A stretch of 64,000 nt of DNA from the NCBI RefSeq assembly GCF_000740795.1, contig NZ_JGYG01000011.1, forward strand, positions 1 to 64,000. The letters are read 5' to 3'. Positions within the stretch are counted from its first letter, which is position 1. The number at the start of each line of letters is the position of its first letter. This DNA is from Haematobacter massiliensis. GTDB taxonomy: Bacteria; Pseudomonadota; Alphaproteobacteria; Rhodobacterales; Rhodobacteraceae. Below are positions 10,415 to 18,765 of the stretch, piece after piece. The position numbers and the translations under genes were made by a program. A model generated the notes under the pieces. The model ran no database searches, was not told the DNA's origin, and saw only the letters and a list, made by a program, of their open reading frames with translations.

Positions 10415-11476
10415 ATGAGCAGCGCGACGGTGGATGATGCTCTCAAGTCGCTGGTCGCGGGCGTACCGATTCCCCTTCTGCTAATTGATGAGGCCGACCG
10501 TATTCTTGCGTCCAACGAGGCGGCGGCCCGTCTCTTCGGGCTTGCGGTCGAGGCCCGTCATTATCTCACCGTGATCCGGCAGCCTGCCGTGACGAGCTGT
10601 ATCGAGGCCGCGCGCCGAACGGGGAGGGAGGCGCAGGGCAGAATGCTCATCGCCGGCCCGTCGCTCGACCGTTCGTTCCGGGTGGTGACAACACCCGTGC
10701 TCGACAGGCGTGTGCTCGTCTCGCTGGAGGAGATCACCGATGTGGAACAGGCGAGCCGTATCCGGCGCGATTTCGTGGCCAATGTCAGTCATGAGATGCG
10801 CACGCCGCTGACGGCGCTGCTCGGCTTCATCGAGACACTTCGCGGTGCCGCACGCGATGATGCCGCGGCGCGGGAGCGGTTTTTGTCCATCATGGCGCGG
10901 GAAGCAGAGCGGATGAACCGGCTCGTCGCGGATCTGCTCTCGCTCACCCGCGTGGAATCTGAGGAGCGCGTCCGGCCGACCGCGCCGGTTGATCTCGCCG
11001 CGCTGGTGCGGTCCGCGGCGGCGAGCCTCCGGCCGGTGGCGGAAGCGGCAGGCGTGGAGATCGAGCTGACTGGAACTGTCGAGCCGCTTACCGCCCCGGG
11101 TGACGCCGATCAATTGACGCAGGTGCTTACCAACCTCATCGAGAATGCGTTGAAATACGGTGGTCCGGGGCCGGTCACCGTATCTCTTTCAGCTCAGTCG
11201 CGTGACCCGGTGCTGAAGCGAGCCGTTGCCCGCATCGACGTGATCGACCGGGGGGAGGGGATAGACGACCTGCACTTGCCACGCCTGACGGAGCGGTTCT
11301 ACCGTGTGGACAGCCACCGTTCTCGCGAAAAGGGCGGGACCGGGCTTGGTCTTGCGATTGTGAAGCATATCGTCAACCGTCACCGGGGCCGTCTGAAGAT
11401 CGAAAGCCGGAAGGGGGAGGGGAGCCGCTTCACCGTCCTGCTGCCCAGATCGGAGGCGATGGAACCGGAGAAGTGA
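10415..11476 (+). CDS. phoR: phosphate regulon sensor histidine kinase without membrane anchor
   Basis: Histidine kinase of 353 residues. A PAS-like domain spans about residues 12-108. The H box has phospho-acceptor H126 (VSHEMRTPL), followed by the N box NLIENALKYGG, G1 DRGEGI and G2 GGTGLGLAIV. It would phosphorylate PhoB, encoded at the far end of the same cluster. Most PhoR proteins carry an N-terminal membrane segment; none is visible here, and no upstream in-frame extension adds one. It may work as a cytosolic kinase recruited through PstB/PhoU. AAAGGA precedes the ATG. A Pho-box array lies upstream. Confidence 0.88.
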   Translation: MSSATVDDALKSLVAGVPIPLLLIDEADRILASNEAAARLFGLAVEARHYLTVIRQPAVTSCIEAARRTGREAQGRMLIAGPSLDRSFRVVTTPVLDRRVLVSLEEITDVEQASRIRRDFVANVSHEMRTPLTALLGFIETLRGAARDDAAARERFLSIMAREAERMNRLVADLLSLTRVESEERVRPTAPVDLAALVRSAAASLRPVAEAAGVEIELTGTVEPLTAPGDADQLTQVLTNLIENALKYGGPGPVTVSLSAQSRDPVLKRAVARIDVIDRGEGIDDLHLPRLTERFYRVDSHRSREKGGTGLGLAIVKHIVNRHRGRLKIESRKGEGSRFTVLLPRSEAMEPEK

Positions 11477-11508
11477 CGGGACGTTATCGTGAAATGGGGA
11501 GATTTCCA

Positions 11509-11838
11509 ATGTCTATCATCCGAAGCACGTTCCTCGCCACTGCCATCGTATTCACTCCGGCAATCCTGGCCGCTCAGGCTGCCGTGGATAAAGCGCAGAC
11601 CGGCGGAACTGGCGAGTGCGAGGGCGGCATTGCGCAGCCCGCGACCGGGGTGGCGCAGGGTCCGTCGAGCGGCACAGCGCCGGGTAACGCCGGTTCCACG
11701 GGGTGGAGCGGCGGGACAGGCGGCTCCAACACGGGAACGGTGCCGGCGGGCGCCTTGCCTGAATCAAAGACCTGGCAGCCGAAGACGGCCTCTGGCCTTG
11801 ACCTCATGGGCGTCAAGAAAGCTCCGCCAGACTGCTGA
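11509..11838 (+). CDS. small secreted Gly/Ser/Thr-rich protein
   Basis: Exported protein of 109 residues: a signal peptide of about 25 residues ends near LAAQA, followed by a low-complexity segment rich in Gly, Ser, Thr and Pro and a short conserved-looking tail ending KKAPPDC. The ATG at 11509 has a GGGGAG eight bases upstream and begins directly with the signal peptide; an in-frame ATG at 11473 overlaps phoR and adds 12 unlikely residues. It sits between phoR and pstS, 32 bp after phoR. Family and role are unknown; placement suggests a cell-envelope protein made during phosphate limitation. Confidence 0.65.
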   Translation: MSIIRSTFLATAIVFTPAILAAQAAVDKAQTGGTGECEGGIAQPATGVAQGPSSGTAPGNAGSTGWSGGTGGSNTGTVPAGALPESKTWQPKTASGLDLMGVKKAPPDC

Positions 11839-12171
11839 TTGCAGCGACTCGGCGGGGTGGGAAGCTAACTCCAGAAGCGGGACAGGCATATTCGCCGGTT
11901 TCCGTATCGTGACGTGGTTCACCCGCAATAGCCTTCTCTTGGTGCTTGCTGAAAAGGTTACCCGACGGTCAAATAAGCCCGAATGCTATGATATCATTCG
12001 GATATTCTCCGCCACATCGAGCTTGCCGGCCCCAGGGCTTCTGCCCTGTCTTTGACGATGTCATGAAACTGTTACGTTCCTGTCACATAGTGGTTGCATC
12101 CCGGTCTTAGGAGACCTGCGGAAGGTCGCTTACAGCGGCTGCCATCTTGATCGGGCTAACAGGAGTTTTCC
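11839..12171. other. intergenic region upstream of pstS
   Basis: These 333 bp hold no convincing gene. Base composition is less GC-rich than the flanks around 11940-12010. The last third carries a Pho-box array (annotated separately) and the ribosome binding site AACAGGAG before pstS. A PhoB-activated pstS promoter is expected between about 12086 and 12150, but no clear -10 element stands out. Confidence 0.6.
12058..12086 (+). promoter_or_regulatory. Pho box array upstream of pstS
   Basis: ATGTCAT (12058), CTGTTAC (12069) and CTGTCAC (12080) lie at exact 11-bp intervals with 4-bp spacers, an excellent match to the PhoB direct-repeat consensus. The array ends 85 bp before the pstS start codon, a usual position for activation. 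Phosphate starvation should induce pstSCAB-phoUB from here. Confidence 0.85.
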
Positions 12172-13197
12172 ATGTCCATCGTCCGTAACACTGTCTCCGC
12201 CGTCGCGATCATCGCGGGTGGGGCTTGTGCCGCCTCTGCACGTGATGTTGTCCAGGTGGCCGGATCCTCCACCGTTCTCCCCTATTCGTCGATCGTGGCC
12301 GAGGCCTTTGGTGAGAATTTCGACTTCAAGACCCCGGTCGTCCAATCCGGCGGCTCCTCCGCCGGCCTGAAGCAGTTCTGCGAAGGTGTGGCCGACAATA
12401 CCATCGACATCGCCAACTCCTCCCGCCCGATCCGCCCGGCAGAGATCGAGGCCTGCAAGGCCAACGGCGTGACCGAGATCATGGAAGTGCGCATCGGTTA
12501 CGACGGCATCGTCTTTGCCTCCGATCGTTCCGCACAGGATTTCGCCTTTACCCCCGCCGACTGGTACAAGGCACTGGCTGCGCAGACTTTCGTGGACGGC
12601 AAGCTGGTTGCGAACACGGTATCCAGCTGGGATCAGGTCAACCCGGCCTTCGCCAAGCAGGAGATCGTGGCCTACGTCCCGGGCACCAAGCACGGCACGC
12701 GCGAGGTCTTCGTCGAGAAGGTTATCCAGGAGGGCTGTGAGGCCACCGGCGCGCTGAAGGCGATGACGGACGCTCTCGGCAAGGAAGAGGCACTCAAGGC
12801 CTGCACCACGCTGCGGACGGACGGTCGCTCCGTCGACATCGACGGCGACTACACCGAGACGCTGGCCCGCATCCAGTCCAACAAGGCTGGTATCGGTGTG
12901 TTCGGCCTGTCCTTCTACGAGCAGAACACCAACACCCTGAAGGTCGCCACCATGGATGGGGTCGTCCCTTCGGTGCAATCGATCTCCACCGGTGAATACC
13001 CGGTCTCCCGCCCGCTGTTCTTCTACGTGAAAAAACAGCACATCGGCCAGATCCCCGGCCTGCTGGAGTTTACCGAATTCTTCGTGTCCGACGATATCGC
13101 GGGTGAGGGTGGGCCGCTCGCGCAGTACGGGCTGGTGCCTGATCCGAAACTGGCCGACACGCAGGCCGCCGTCGCGTCACAGGCGATAATGAACTGA
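12172..13197 (+). CDS. pstS: phosphate-binding periplasmic protein
   Basis: Phosphate ABC transporter substrate-binding protein of 341 residues. A signal peptide ends near residue 23. The phosphate site is recognisable in VAGSSTVLPYSS (about residues 29-40), QSGGSSAGLKQFC (about 58-70) and TKHGTREVF (near 178). It captures phosphate for PstCAB. It is the first gene of pstSCAB-phoU-phoB, behind a strong Pho-box array and followed by a hairpin that may limit readthrough, which would give the binding protein in excess. Confidence 0.95.
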   Translation: MSIVRNTVSAVAIIAGGACAASARDVVQVAGSSTVLPYSSIVAEAFGENFDFKTPVVQSGGSSAGLKQFCEGVADNTIDIANSSRPIRPAEIEACKANGVTEIMEVRIGYDGIVFASDRSAQDFAFTPADWYKALAAQTFVDGKLVANTVSSWDQVNPAFAKQEIVAYVPGTKHGTREVFVEKVIQEGCEATGALKAMTDALGKEEALKACTTLRTDGRSVDIDGDYTETLARIQSNKAGIGVFGLSFYEQNTNTLKVATMDGVVPSVQSISTGEYPVSRPLFFYVKKQHIGQIPGLLEFTEFFVSDDIAGEGGPLAQYGLVPDPKLADTQAAVASQAIMN

Positions 13198-13206
13198 CAC
13201 CCGGAC

Positions 13207-13226
13207 AGGGCGGCGCAAGCCGCCCT
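13207..13226 (+). terminator. pstS-pstC intercistronic hairpin
   Basis: AGGGCGGC-GCAA-GCCGCCCT is a perfect 8-bp GC stem with a tetraloop, followed by the pyrimidine-rich TCCTTCCTTTC. It lies between pstS and pstC, where a partial terminator or mRNA-stabilising stem commonly raises the pstS:pstCAB transcript ratio. Confidence 0.6.
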
Positions 13227-13255
13227 CCTTCCTTTCAGAGGCTCGAACGCGCGCC

Positions 13256-14467
13256 ATGTCCCTCCCCTGGATTATCCTCATCGTGCTGGCTCTGGCCGCG
13301 GCGGGCTTTGTGCTTGGCCGCGCGCGGGCTTTGAGCGGCCCCGATTCCCGACTGCTTCATTCGCTGCCCTCTTTCCATGGGTGGTTTGTCGCCCTGTCCA
13401 CCGCAGCACCTGCGCTGTTGTGGCTTCTCGCAGGACTGCTGGCGCTTCCCCTGCTGGCTGCGAGTGACGGCGCGCGAGGGCAGGGCTTCACCATCGTGGT
13501 GATCATTACCGTCCTGCTCGCTCTTGCCGGCCTTGCCCTGTCGCTGAAGAACATCTCGCCTGACTTCCGCGCGCGGAACGTGGTCGAGCGGTTCGTGCTC
13601 TTCATGCTGGTCCTCGCCTCAACCATCGCCATTCTGACGACGCTGGGCATCGTCCTGTCGATGCTGTTCGAGACGATGAACTTCTTCAGCCAGTATCCCT
13701 GGCAGGATTTCTTCTTCTCCCTCACCTGGTCGCCCGCTTTTCATGGCCAGAGCCAGCTTGGCATCCTGCCGCTGCTGTGGGGCACGCTTTACATTTCCTT
13801 CATCGCGCTGGCCGTATCGGTGCCGATCGGGCTGTTCGCCGCGATATACATGTCGGAATATGCCTCCAAGCCGTTCCGCTCCGTCGCGAAGCCGTTGATC
13901 GAGATTCTCGCGGGTATCCCGACCATTGTTTATGGCCTTTTCGCGCTCATCACCGTGGGCCCGCTGCTCCGCGACTGGATCGCCCAGCCCACAGGGCTTG
14001 GCACGTCCGGCTCTTCGGTCATGACGGCGGGTCTGGTGATGGGGATCATGCTGATCCCCTTCGTCTCCTCCCTTTCCGATGACATCATGAACGCCGTGCC
14101 GCAAAGCCTCCGCGACGGCTCCTTCGGGCTCGGTGCCACCAAGTCCGAAACGATCCGGCAGGTCGTGCTGCCCGCGGCGCTGCCGGGGATCGTGGGCGCC
14201 GTGCTGCTCGCCACCTCCCGCGCCATCGGTGAGACGATGATCGTGGTTCTGGGGGCGGGGGCGGCCGCGCAGATGTCGCTCAATCCGTTCGAGGCGATGA
14301 CCACCGTCACGGTCAAGATCGTCAGCCAGCTGACCGGGGATACCGATTTCGCCTCGCCCGAGACGCTGGTGGCCTTTGCGCTGGGGCTGACGCTCTTCGT
14401 GATGACGCTGGGGCTTAACGTGCTCGCGCTCCACATCGTGCGCAAATACCGGGAGCAATACGAATGA
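13256..14467 (+). CDS. pstC: phosphate ABC transporter permease PstC
   Basis: Membrane permease of 403 residues. Three N-terminal hydrophobic segments precede a binding-protein-dependent permease domain from about residue 170. The EAA loop region GLGATKSETIRQVVLP lies near residue 290. It forms the phosphate channel with PstA. It overlaps pstA by 4 bp. The length exceeds that of E. coli PstC (319) because of the extra N-terminal membrane region, which is common in alphaproteobacteria. Confidence 0.95.
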   Translation: MSLPWIILIVLALAAAGFVLGRARALSGPDSRLLHSLPSFHGWFVALSTAAPALLWLLAGLLALPLLAASDGARGQGFTIVVIITVLLALAGLALSLKNISPDFRARNVVERFVLFMLVLASTIAILTTLGIVLSMLFETMNFFSQYPWQDFFFSLTWSPAFHGQSQLGILPLLWGTLYISFIALAVSVPIGLFAAIYMSEYASKPFRSVAKPLIEILAGIPTIVYGLFALITVGPLLRDWIAQPTGLGTSGSSVMTAGLVMGIMLIPFVSSLSDDIMNAVPQSLRDGSFGLGATKSETIRQVVLPAALPGIVGAVLLATSRAIGETMIVVLGAGAAAQMSLNPFEAMTTVTVKIVSQLTGDTDFASPETLVAFALGLTLFVMTLGLNVLALHIVRKYREQYE

Positions 14468-15825
14468 CCGACGCAACCGCCGGATCGACGCCCGCGCCGC
14501 GCCGCGAGAGCGCCCAACGTTCCCTTCTGAAGCAGGATGCGCGCACGCGCCGCCGGAACGCGGCCGAGTCGCGTTTCAGGTCCTACGGTCTCATTGCCTG
14601 CTTGCTGGGCGTGCTGGCGCTCGTCGGACTTCTGACATCCGTGCTGGGCAACGGCCTTTCCGCCTTCCGGCAGACCTATGTGGAACTGACGGTTCATCTG
14701 GACGCCGACAAGCTCGACCCTTCGGGGGCGCGTGACCCGGCCGCCATCGCCAAGGTCACGACCTTCGGCTATGCACCGCTGATCGAACGGGCGATGCAGG
14801 AGGCGATGGCCGCTCGTGGCATCGCCATCGAAGGGCTACCCGAAAAAGAAGCAGCCGGCATCATCTCCCGCGATGCCGCCGCGCAGCTCCGCAGCTACGT
14901 CCTCGCCAACCCGGAGGTCATCGGCACGGATGTTGTCTTCGACGTTCTGGCCAACGGGCGTATCGACGGCTACCTGAAGGGCCGTGTAACGCGCGAAACG
15001 GCAGAGACGGACAGCATGGTCACGCCGGGCCAGCTTCAGCTTGCCGCCGCGTTGCGCGATGCCGGGCTGCTCGAGTTGAAGTTCAACCCCTCATTCATCA
15101 CCGGCTCCGACGCCTCCGACCAACGCCCGGAAAGCGCGGGGTTGGGCATTGCGATCCTGGGCTCGTTCTACATGATGCTGATCGTGCTGGTGCTCGCGCT
15201 TCCCATCGGCGTCGCCGCCTCCATCTATCTAGAGGAATTCGCACCGAAAAACCGCTGGACCGATCTGATTGAGGTCAATATCTCCAACCTCGCCGCCGTG
15301 CCCTCCATCGTGTTCGGTATCCTCGGCCTCGCGATCTTCATCAACTTTGTCGGTTTGCCGCAATCCGCGCCCATCGTGGGCGGGCTTGTGCTGACCTTGA
15401 TGACGCTGCCGACGATCATCATATCCACGCGGGCGGCGCTGAAGGCCGTGCCGCCCTCCATCCGCGATGCGGCGCTGGGGGTGGGCGCGTCCCGGATGCA
15501 GGCAGTGTTCCACCATGTCCTGCCGCTCGCGATGCCGGGGATCCTCACCGGGACGATCATCGGTCTTGCACAGGCGCTTGGAGAGACCGCGCCGCTTCTG
15601 CTGATCGGGATGGTCGCGTTCGTGCGTGACTTCCCGGCGTCACCGCCGGAGGGCCTTTTTGATCCCGCTTCTGCGCTGCCGGTGCAGGTGTTCAACTGGA
15701 CCCAAAGGGCGGATCCCGCCTTCGTCGAGCGGGCCTCGGGCGCGATCATCGTGCTCCTCGCCTTCCTGCTCGTGATGAATATCGTGGCCGTCGTGCTGCG
15801 TCGGCGCTTCGAACGCCGCTGGTAA
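14464..15825 (+). CDS. pstA: phosphate ABC transporter permease PstA
   Basis: Permease of 453 residues. After one N-terminal helix (about residues 40-60) there is a soluble periplasmic insert of roughly 170 residues, then the canonical five-helix permease domain from about 235, with the EAA loop DAALGVGASRMQAVFHHVLP. The insert makes it longer than E. coli PstA (296) but is typical of alphaproteobacterial PstA. It overlaps pstC by 4 bp and precedes pstB by 12 bp. Confidence 0.95.
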   Translation: MTDATAGSTPAPRRESAQRSLLKQDARTRRRNAAESRFRSYGLIACLLGVLALVGLLTSVLGNGLSAFRQTYVELTVHLDADKLDPSGARDPAAIAKVTTFGYAPLIERAMQEAMAARGIAIEGLPEKEAAGIISRDAAAQLRSYVLANPEVIGTDVVFDVLANGRIDGYLKGRVTRETAETDSMVTPGQLQLAAALRDAGLLELKFNPSFITGSDASDQRPESAGLGIAILGSFYMMLIVLVLALPIGVAASIYLEEFAPKNRWTDLIEVNISNLAAVPSIVFGILGLAIFINFVGLPQSAPIVGGLVLTLMTLPTIIISTRAALKAVPPSIRDAALGVGASRMQAVFHHVLPLAMPGILTGTIIGLAQALGETAPLLLIGMVAFVRDFPASPPEGLFDPASALPVQVFNWTQRADPAFVERASGAIIVLLAFLLVMNIVAVVLRRRFERRW

Positions 15826-15837
15826 CGGAGTAAGCTC

Positions 15838-16635
15838 ATGAACGACATGCGCATTACGGAGAGATTGGTGGACGACACCAGCAACAAGATAGCCGCCCGG
15901 AACGTCCAGGTTTTCTATGGCGATACCCACGCGATCAAGGATGTGAGCGTGGATATCCGCGACCGGATGGTGACCGCCTTCATCGGCCCGTCGGGCTGTG
16001 GCAAGTCCACCTTCCTGCGGACCCTGAACCGGATGAACGACACGATCCAGGGCTGCCGGGTGGAGGGAGAGATCCTGCTCGACAGCGAGGATATCTACGA
16101 CCGCCGCGTCGATCCGGTGCAGCTGCGGGCAAAAGTGGGCATGGTGTTCCAGAAGCCGAACCCCTTCCCGAAGTCGATCTATGACAACGTGGCCTATGGG
16201 CCGCGGATCCACGGCCTGTCCCGGTCCAAGGCAGAACTGGACGAGATCGTGGAGAAGTCGCTTCGCCGTGCCGCGCTCTGGAACGAGGTGAAGGATCGGC
16301 TTGCCTCTCCGGGCACCGGGCTTTCGGGAGGGCAGCAGCAGCGGCTCTGCATCGCGCGCGCCGTGGCCACCTCGCCCGAAGTCCTGCTGATGGACGAGCC
16401 GTGTTCGGCCCTCGATCCCATCGCGACCGCTCAGGTCGAGGAGCTGATCGACGAGTTGCGCGCGAACTTCTCCGTCGTGATCGTGACCCACTCCATGCAG
16501 CAGGCGGCGCGGGTGAGTCAGAAGACCGCCTTCTTCCATCTCGGCCATCTCGTCGAATTCGGTGAGACCGGGGATATCTTCACCAATCCGAAAGACCCCC
16601 GGACCGAGAGCTATATCTCGGGCCGCATCGGGTGA
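15838..16635 (+). CDS. pstB: phosphate ABC transporter ATP-binding protein
   Basis: ATPase of 265 residues. Walker [10 protein letters not shown] is at residues 50-58, the signature LSGGQQQR near 162 and Walker B VLLMDEP near 182, with the PstB-typical CSALDPI following. It powers PstSCA and, with PhoU, relays phosphate sufficiency to PhoR. It is separated from pstA and phoU by 12 bp on each side. Confidence 0.97.
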   Translation: MNDMRITERLVDDTSNKIAARNVQVFYGDTHAIKDVSVDIRDRMVTAFIGPSGCGKSTFLRTLNRMNDTIQGCRVEGEILLDSEDIYDRRVDPVQLRAKVGMVFQKPNPFPKSIYDNVAYGPRIHGLSRSKAELDEIVEKSLRRAALWNEVKDRLASPGTGLSGGQQQRLCIARAVATSPEVLLMDEPCSALDPIATAQVEELIDELRANFSVVIVTHSMQQAARVSQKTAFFHLGHLVEFGETGDIFTNPKDPRTESYISGRIG

Positions 16636-16647
16636 ACGGGAGCGACC

Positions 16648-17367
16648 ATGCCTGAGGTACATATCCAATCCGCCTTCGATCGCGATCTTGAAGCGATCCA
16701 GGCGATGATCATGAAGATGGGCGGCATCGTCGAAACCCAGCTGCTCGACAGCGTGCAGGCGCTGGAGGAACGGGACGACGAACTCGCGACCCATGTCCGT
16801 GACACCGACAAGCAGGTCGATCTGCTTGAAGAGCAGATCAATCTGGAGGCCGCGCGCGTGATCGCCATGCGGGCGCCCACCGCCACCGATCTGCGCACAG
16901 TGCTGACCGTGCTCAAAATCTCCAATAATCTGGAGCGGATCGGCGATTATGCGAAGAACCTCGCCAAGCGGTCCGTCGTCCTCGCCCAGATGCCGCAGAT
17001 CTCGGGCGCTGCCGGATCCATCCGCCGCATGTCCAAGGCCGTGGAGCAGATGCTGAAAGATGCTCTCGACGCCTATATCCACCGCGATGTGGAGCTGGCC
17101 CGCGACGTGCGCGACCGCGATCAGGACGTGGACCAGATGTACAACGCGCTGTTCCGCGAGTTCCTGACCCATATGATGGAGGATCCGCGCAACATCACCG
17201 CCTGCATGCACCTGCATTTCATCGCCAAGAACATCGAGCGCTGCGGCGATCACGTGACATCCATCGCGGAGCAGGTGATCTACCTCGCCACCGGTGAGAT
17301 GCCCTCCGATAACCGACCCAAGGCGGATGCCACATCGGCCCAGCCGATCATGGAGGAACGCGGATGA
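16648..17367 (+). CDS. phoU: phosphate signalling protein PhoU
   Basis: Protein of 239 residues with two PhoU repeats of three helices each. The metal-binding E/D-rich motifs are NNLERIGDYAKN (near residue 92) and KNIERCGDHVT (near 195). PhoU links the Pst transporter to PhoR and damps signalling when phosphate is plentiful. It overlaps phoB by 4 bp. Confidence 0.96.
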   Translation: MPEVHIQSAFDRDLEAIQAMIMKMGGIVETQLLDSVQALEERDDELATHVRDTDKQVDLLEEQINLEAARVIAMRAPTATDLRTVLTVLKISNNLERIGDYAKNLAKRSVVLAQMPQISGAAGSIRRMSKAVEQMLKDALDAYIHRDVELARDVRDRDQDVDQMYNALFREFLTHMMEDPRNITACMHLHFIAKNIERCGDHVTSIAEQVIYLATGEMPSDNRPKADATSAQPIMEERG

Positions 17368-18050
17368 GCACGAAGCCGAGCGTCCTTCTCGTAGAGGATG
17401 AGCCTTCGCAGCGCGAGGTGCTGGCCTACAACCTCGAGGCGGAGGGGTTCCGGGTGATTCCGGCCTCCAACGGGGAGGAGGCGCTGCTTCTGGTAGATGA
17501 AGAGGCGCCTGACTTGGTGCTGCTGGACTGGATGCTGCCCAATGTATCCGGCATCGAGGTCTGCCGTCAGCTGAAGGGCCGCCCCGGAACGCGCAGCCTG
17601 CCGATCCTCATGCTCTCCGCCCGGTCGGAAGAGGTGGACCGGGTACGCGGGTTGGAAACCGGCGCCGACGACTACGTCGTCAAACCCTATTCCATCGTGG
17701 AGCTTATGGCACGTGCCCGCGCGCTCCTCCGCCGCACCCGTCCCGCATCGGTGGGTGAGGTTCTGGAATTCGGCGGCATCCGGCTCGATCCGGAGAGCCA
17801 TCGTGTCTGGCGGGAGGAGAAGCTGCTGAAACTTGGCCCGACGGAATTCCGCCTGCTTTCCACGCTGATGGAAAAGCCGGGCCGTGTCTGGAGCCGTGAG
17901 CAACTGCTGGACCGGGTGTGGGGGCGCGACATCTATGTCGATACCCGCACGGTGGATGTTCATATCGGCAGGCTCCGCAAGGCGCTCGGCATCCACGGCG
18001 GAGAGGATGTTCTGCGGACCGTGCGCGGCGCCGGCTACGCGCTGGGATAA
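17364..18050 (+). CDS. phoB: phosphate regulon response regulator PhoB
   Basis: OmpR-type response regulator of 228 residues: a receiver with phospho-acceptor D55 (LLDWMLP), switch Ser in MLSARSEE and conserved Lys in VVKPYS, then a winged-helix DNA-binding domain from about residue 130. It binds Pho boxes such as those at 10221 and 12058. It is last in the pst operon while its kinase gene phoR is separate upstream. Its 3' end is partly repeated 175 bp downstream. Confidence 0.96.
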   Translation: MSTKPSVLLVEDEPSQREVLAYNLEAEGFRVIPASNGEEALLLVDEEAPDLVLLDWMLPNVSGIEVCRQLKGRPGTRSLPILMLSARSEEVDRVRGLETGADDYVVKPYSIVELMARARALLRRTRPASVGEVLEFGGIRLDPESHRVWREEKLLKLGPTEFRLLSTLMEKPGRVWSREQLLDRVWGRDIYVDTRTVDVHIGRLRKALGIHGGEDVLRTVRGAGYALG

Positions 18051-18141
18051 TCCCCTGTAGAGCGTCAGGGTCACTTGCCTCGACAAGACGAATGCGGCGA
18101 TCTTGCGCCCGCCCGGATTGGCGGACATCGCTGACCTGATC

Positions 18142-18171
18142 GCAGGCTCGGCAAGGCGCTCGGCATCCACG
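18142..18171 (+). repeat. partial duplicate of the phoB 3' end
   Basis: About 30 bases containing GGCGCTCGGCATCCACGG match the phoB coding sequence at about 17967-17997 with one mismatch; weaker similarity continues for some 45 bases (GGAT, TTCTGCG, GCGCGG, ACCGGC). Both copies are in the same orientation, about 175 bp apart. Confidence 0.75.
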
Positions 18172-18632
18172 GGGATAGGATTTTCTGCGTTCCGCGCGGT
18201 ACCGGCCAAACGCCGTATTGCGCCATCTGAAAGCGTAGCCCATCTCTCAGAATGCGGCGATCGGGCCAACGGGATGTCGAGGCGCATTGGCGGGGCATTC
18301 CTTCCGGCGGCGACACCTCCCGCGCCGCGATTCCCATGCCGTCAACGGCGCAGGTCGCGGCAGCCGCATCACGATGAGGGCCGTGGTCCGGCGGTTGCCC
18401 AGAACCGGGCAAATCCTGTTTGATACCCTCGCGTCTCCATGACTGATATACGGTCGCACTGCCGATGATATCAGCTCGCTCAGATCGGTATCGGCTGGGC
18501 GAATCTCCCTAGGATTAGGCGTTATTCCGGTGAGGTCCCCCGGCAGGCGCGTGAGCGAGGCCCGTGTCCAGTGCCGGTGTCCCGTACCCGTATCCAGTGA
18601 CATGGAAAAACTCTCCGCCGGCAGCTCCCTTA

Positions 18633-18653
18633 GCGCCATCCGGTTCATGGCGC
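18633..18653 (+). other. perfect inverted repeat near a T-run
   Basis: GCGCCAT and ATGGCGC form a 7-bp stem with a 7-base loop. A run of T lies about 17 bases downstream on the plus strand, too far for a canonical intrinsic terminator. It may fold in a transcript reading through from phoB. Low confidence in any function. Confidence 0.3.
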
Positions 18654-18765
18654 CCGGAAGGAGTAAACATTTTTTTATCATGACTATCAGCGGAGCGTGA
18701 AGCTGCGCGGACCGTGTTGCGGCTGACACCCGTCGCAGACAGCTATCAGCGGTGCGCCAGACGCC

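Larger units (their letters stand above)
18051..18765. other. 715-bp gene-poor region after phoB
   Basis: No credible gene is seen. Open frames exist on both strands, but they lack ribosome binding sites and family resemblance. The region contains a near-copy of the phoB 3' end (18142-18171), a second small repeat (GAATGCGGCGATC at about 18090 and 18250) and a 7-bp perfect hairpin at 18633-18653 followed 16 bp later by a T7 run. This looks like decayed or rearranged sequence and could hide a small RNA. Confidence 0.5.

Noticed and set aside
15640-17253. 537-codon minus-strand frame opposite pstA-pstB-phoU
   Set aside because: It crosses three clear genes on the other strand and has low-complexity His/Asp/Leu composition typical of antisense frames.
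18247-18729. 160-codon minus-strand frame downstream of phoB
   Set aside because: The sequence is not protein-like after the first residues and overlaps the duplicated phoB fragment region; no supporting start signal.
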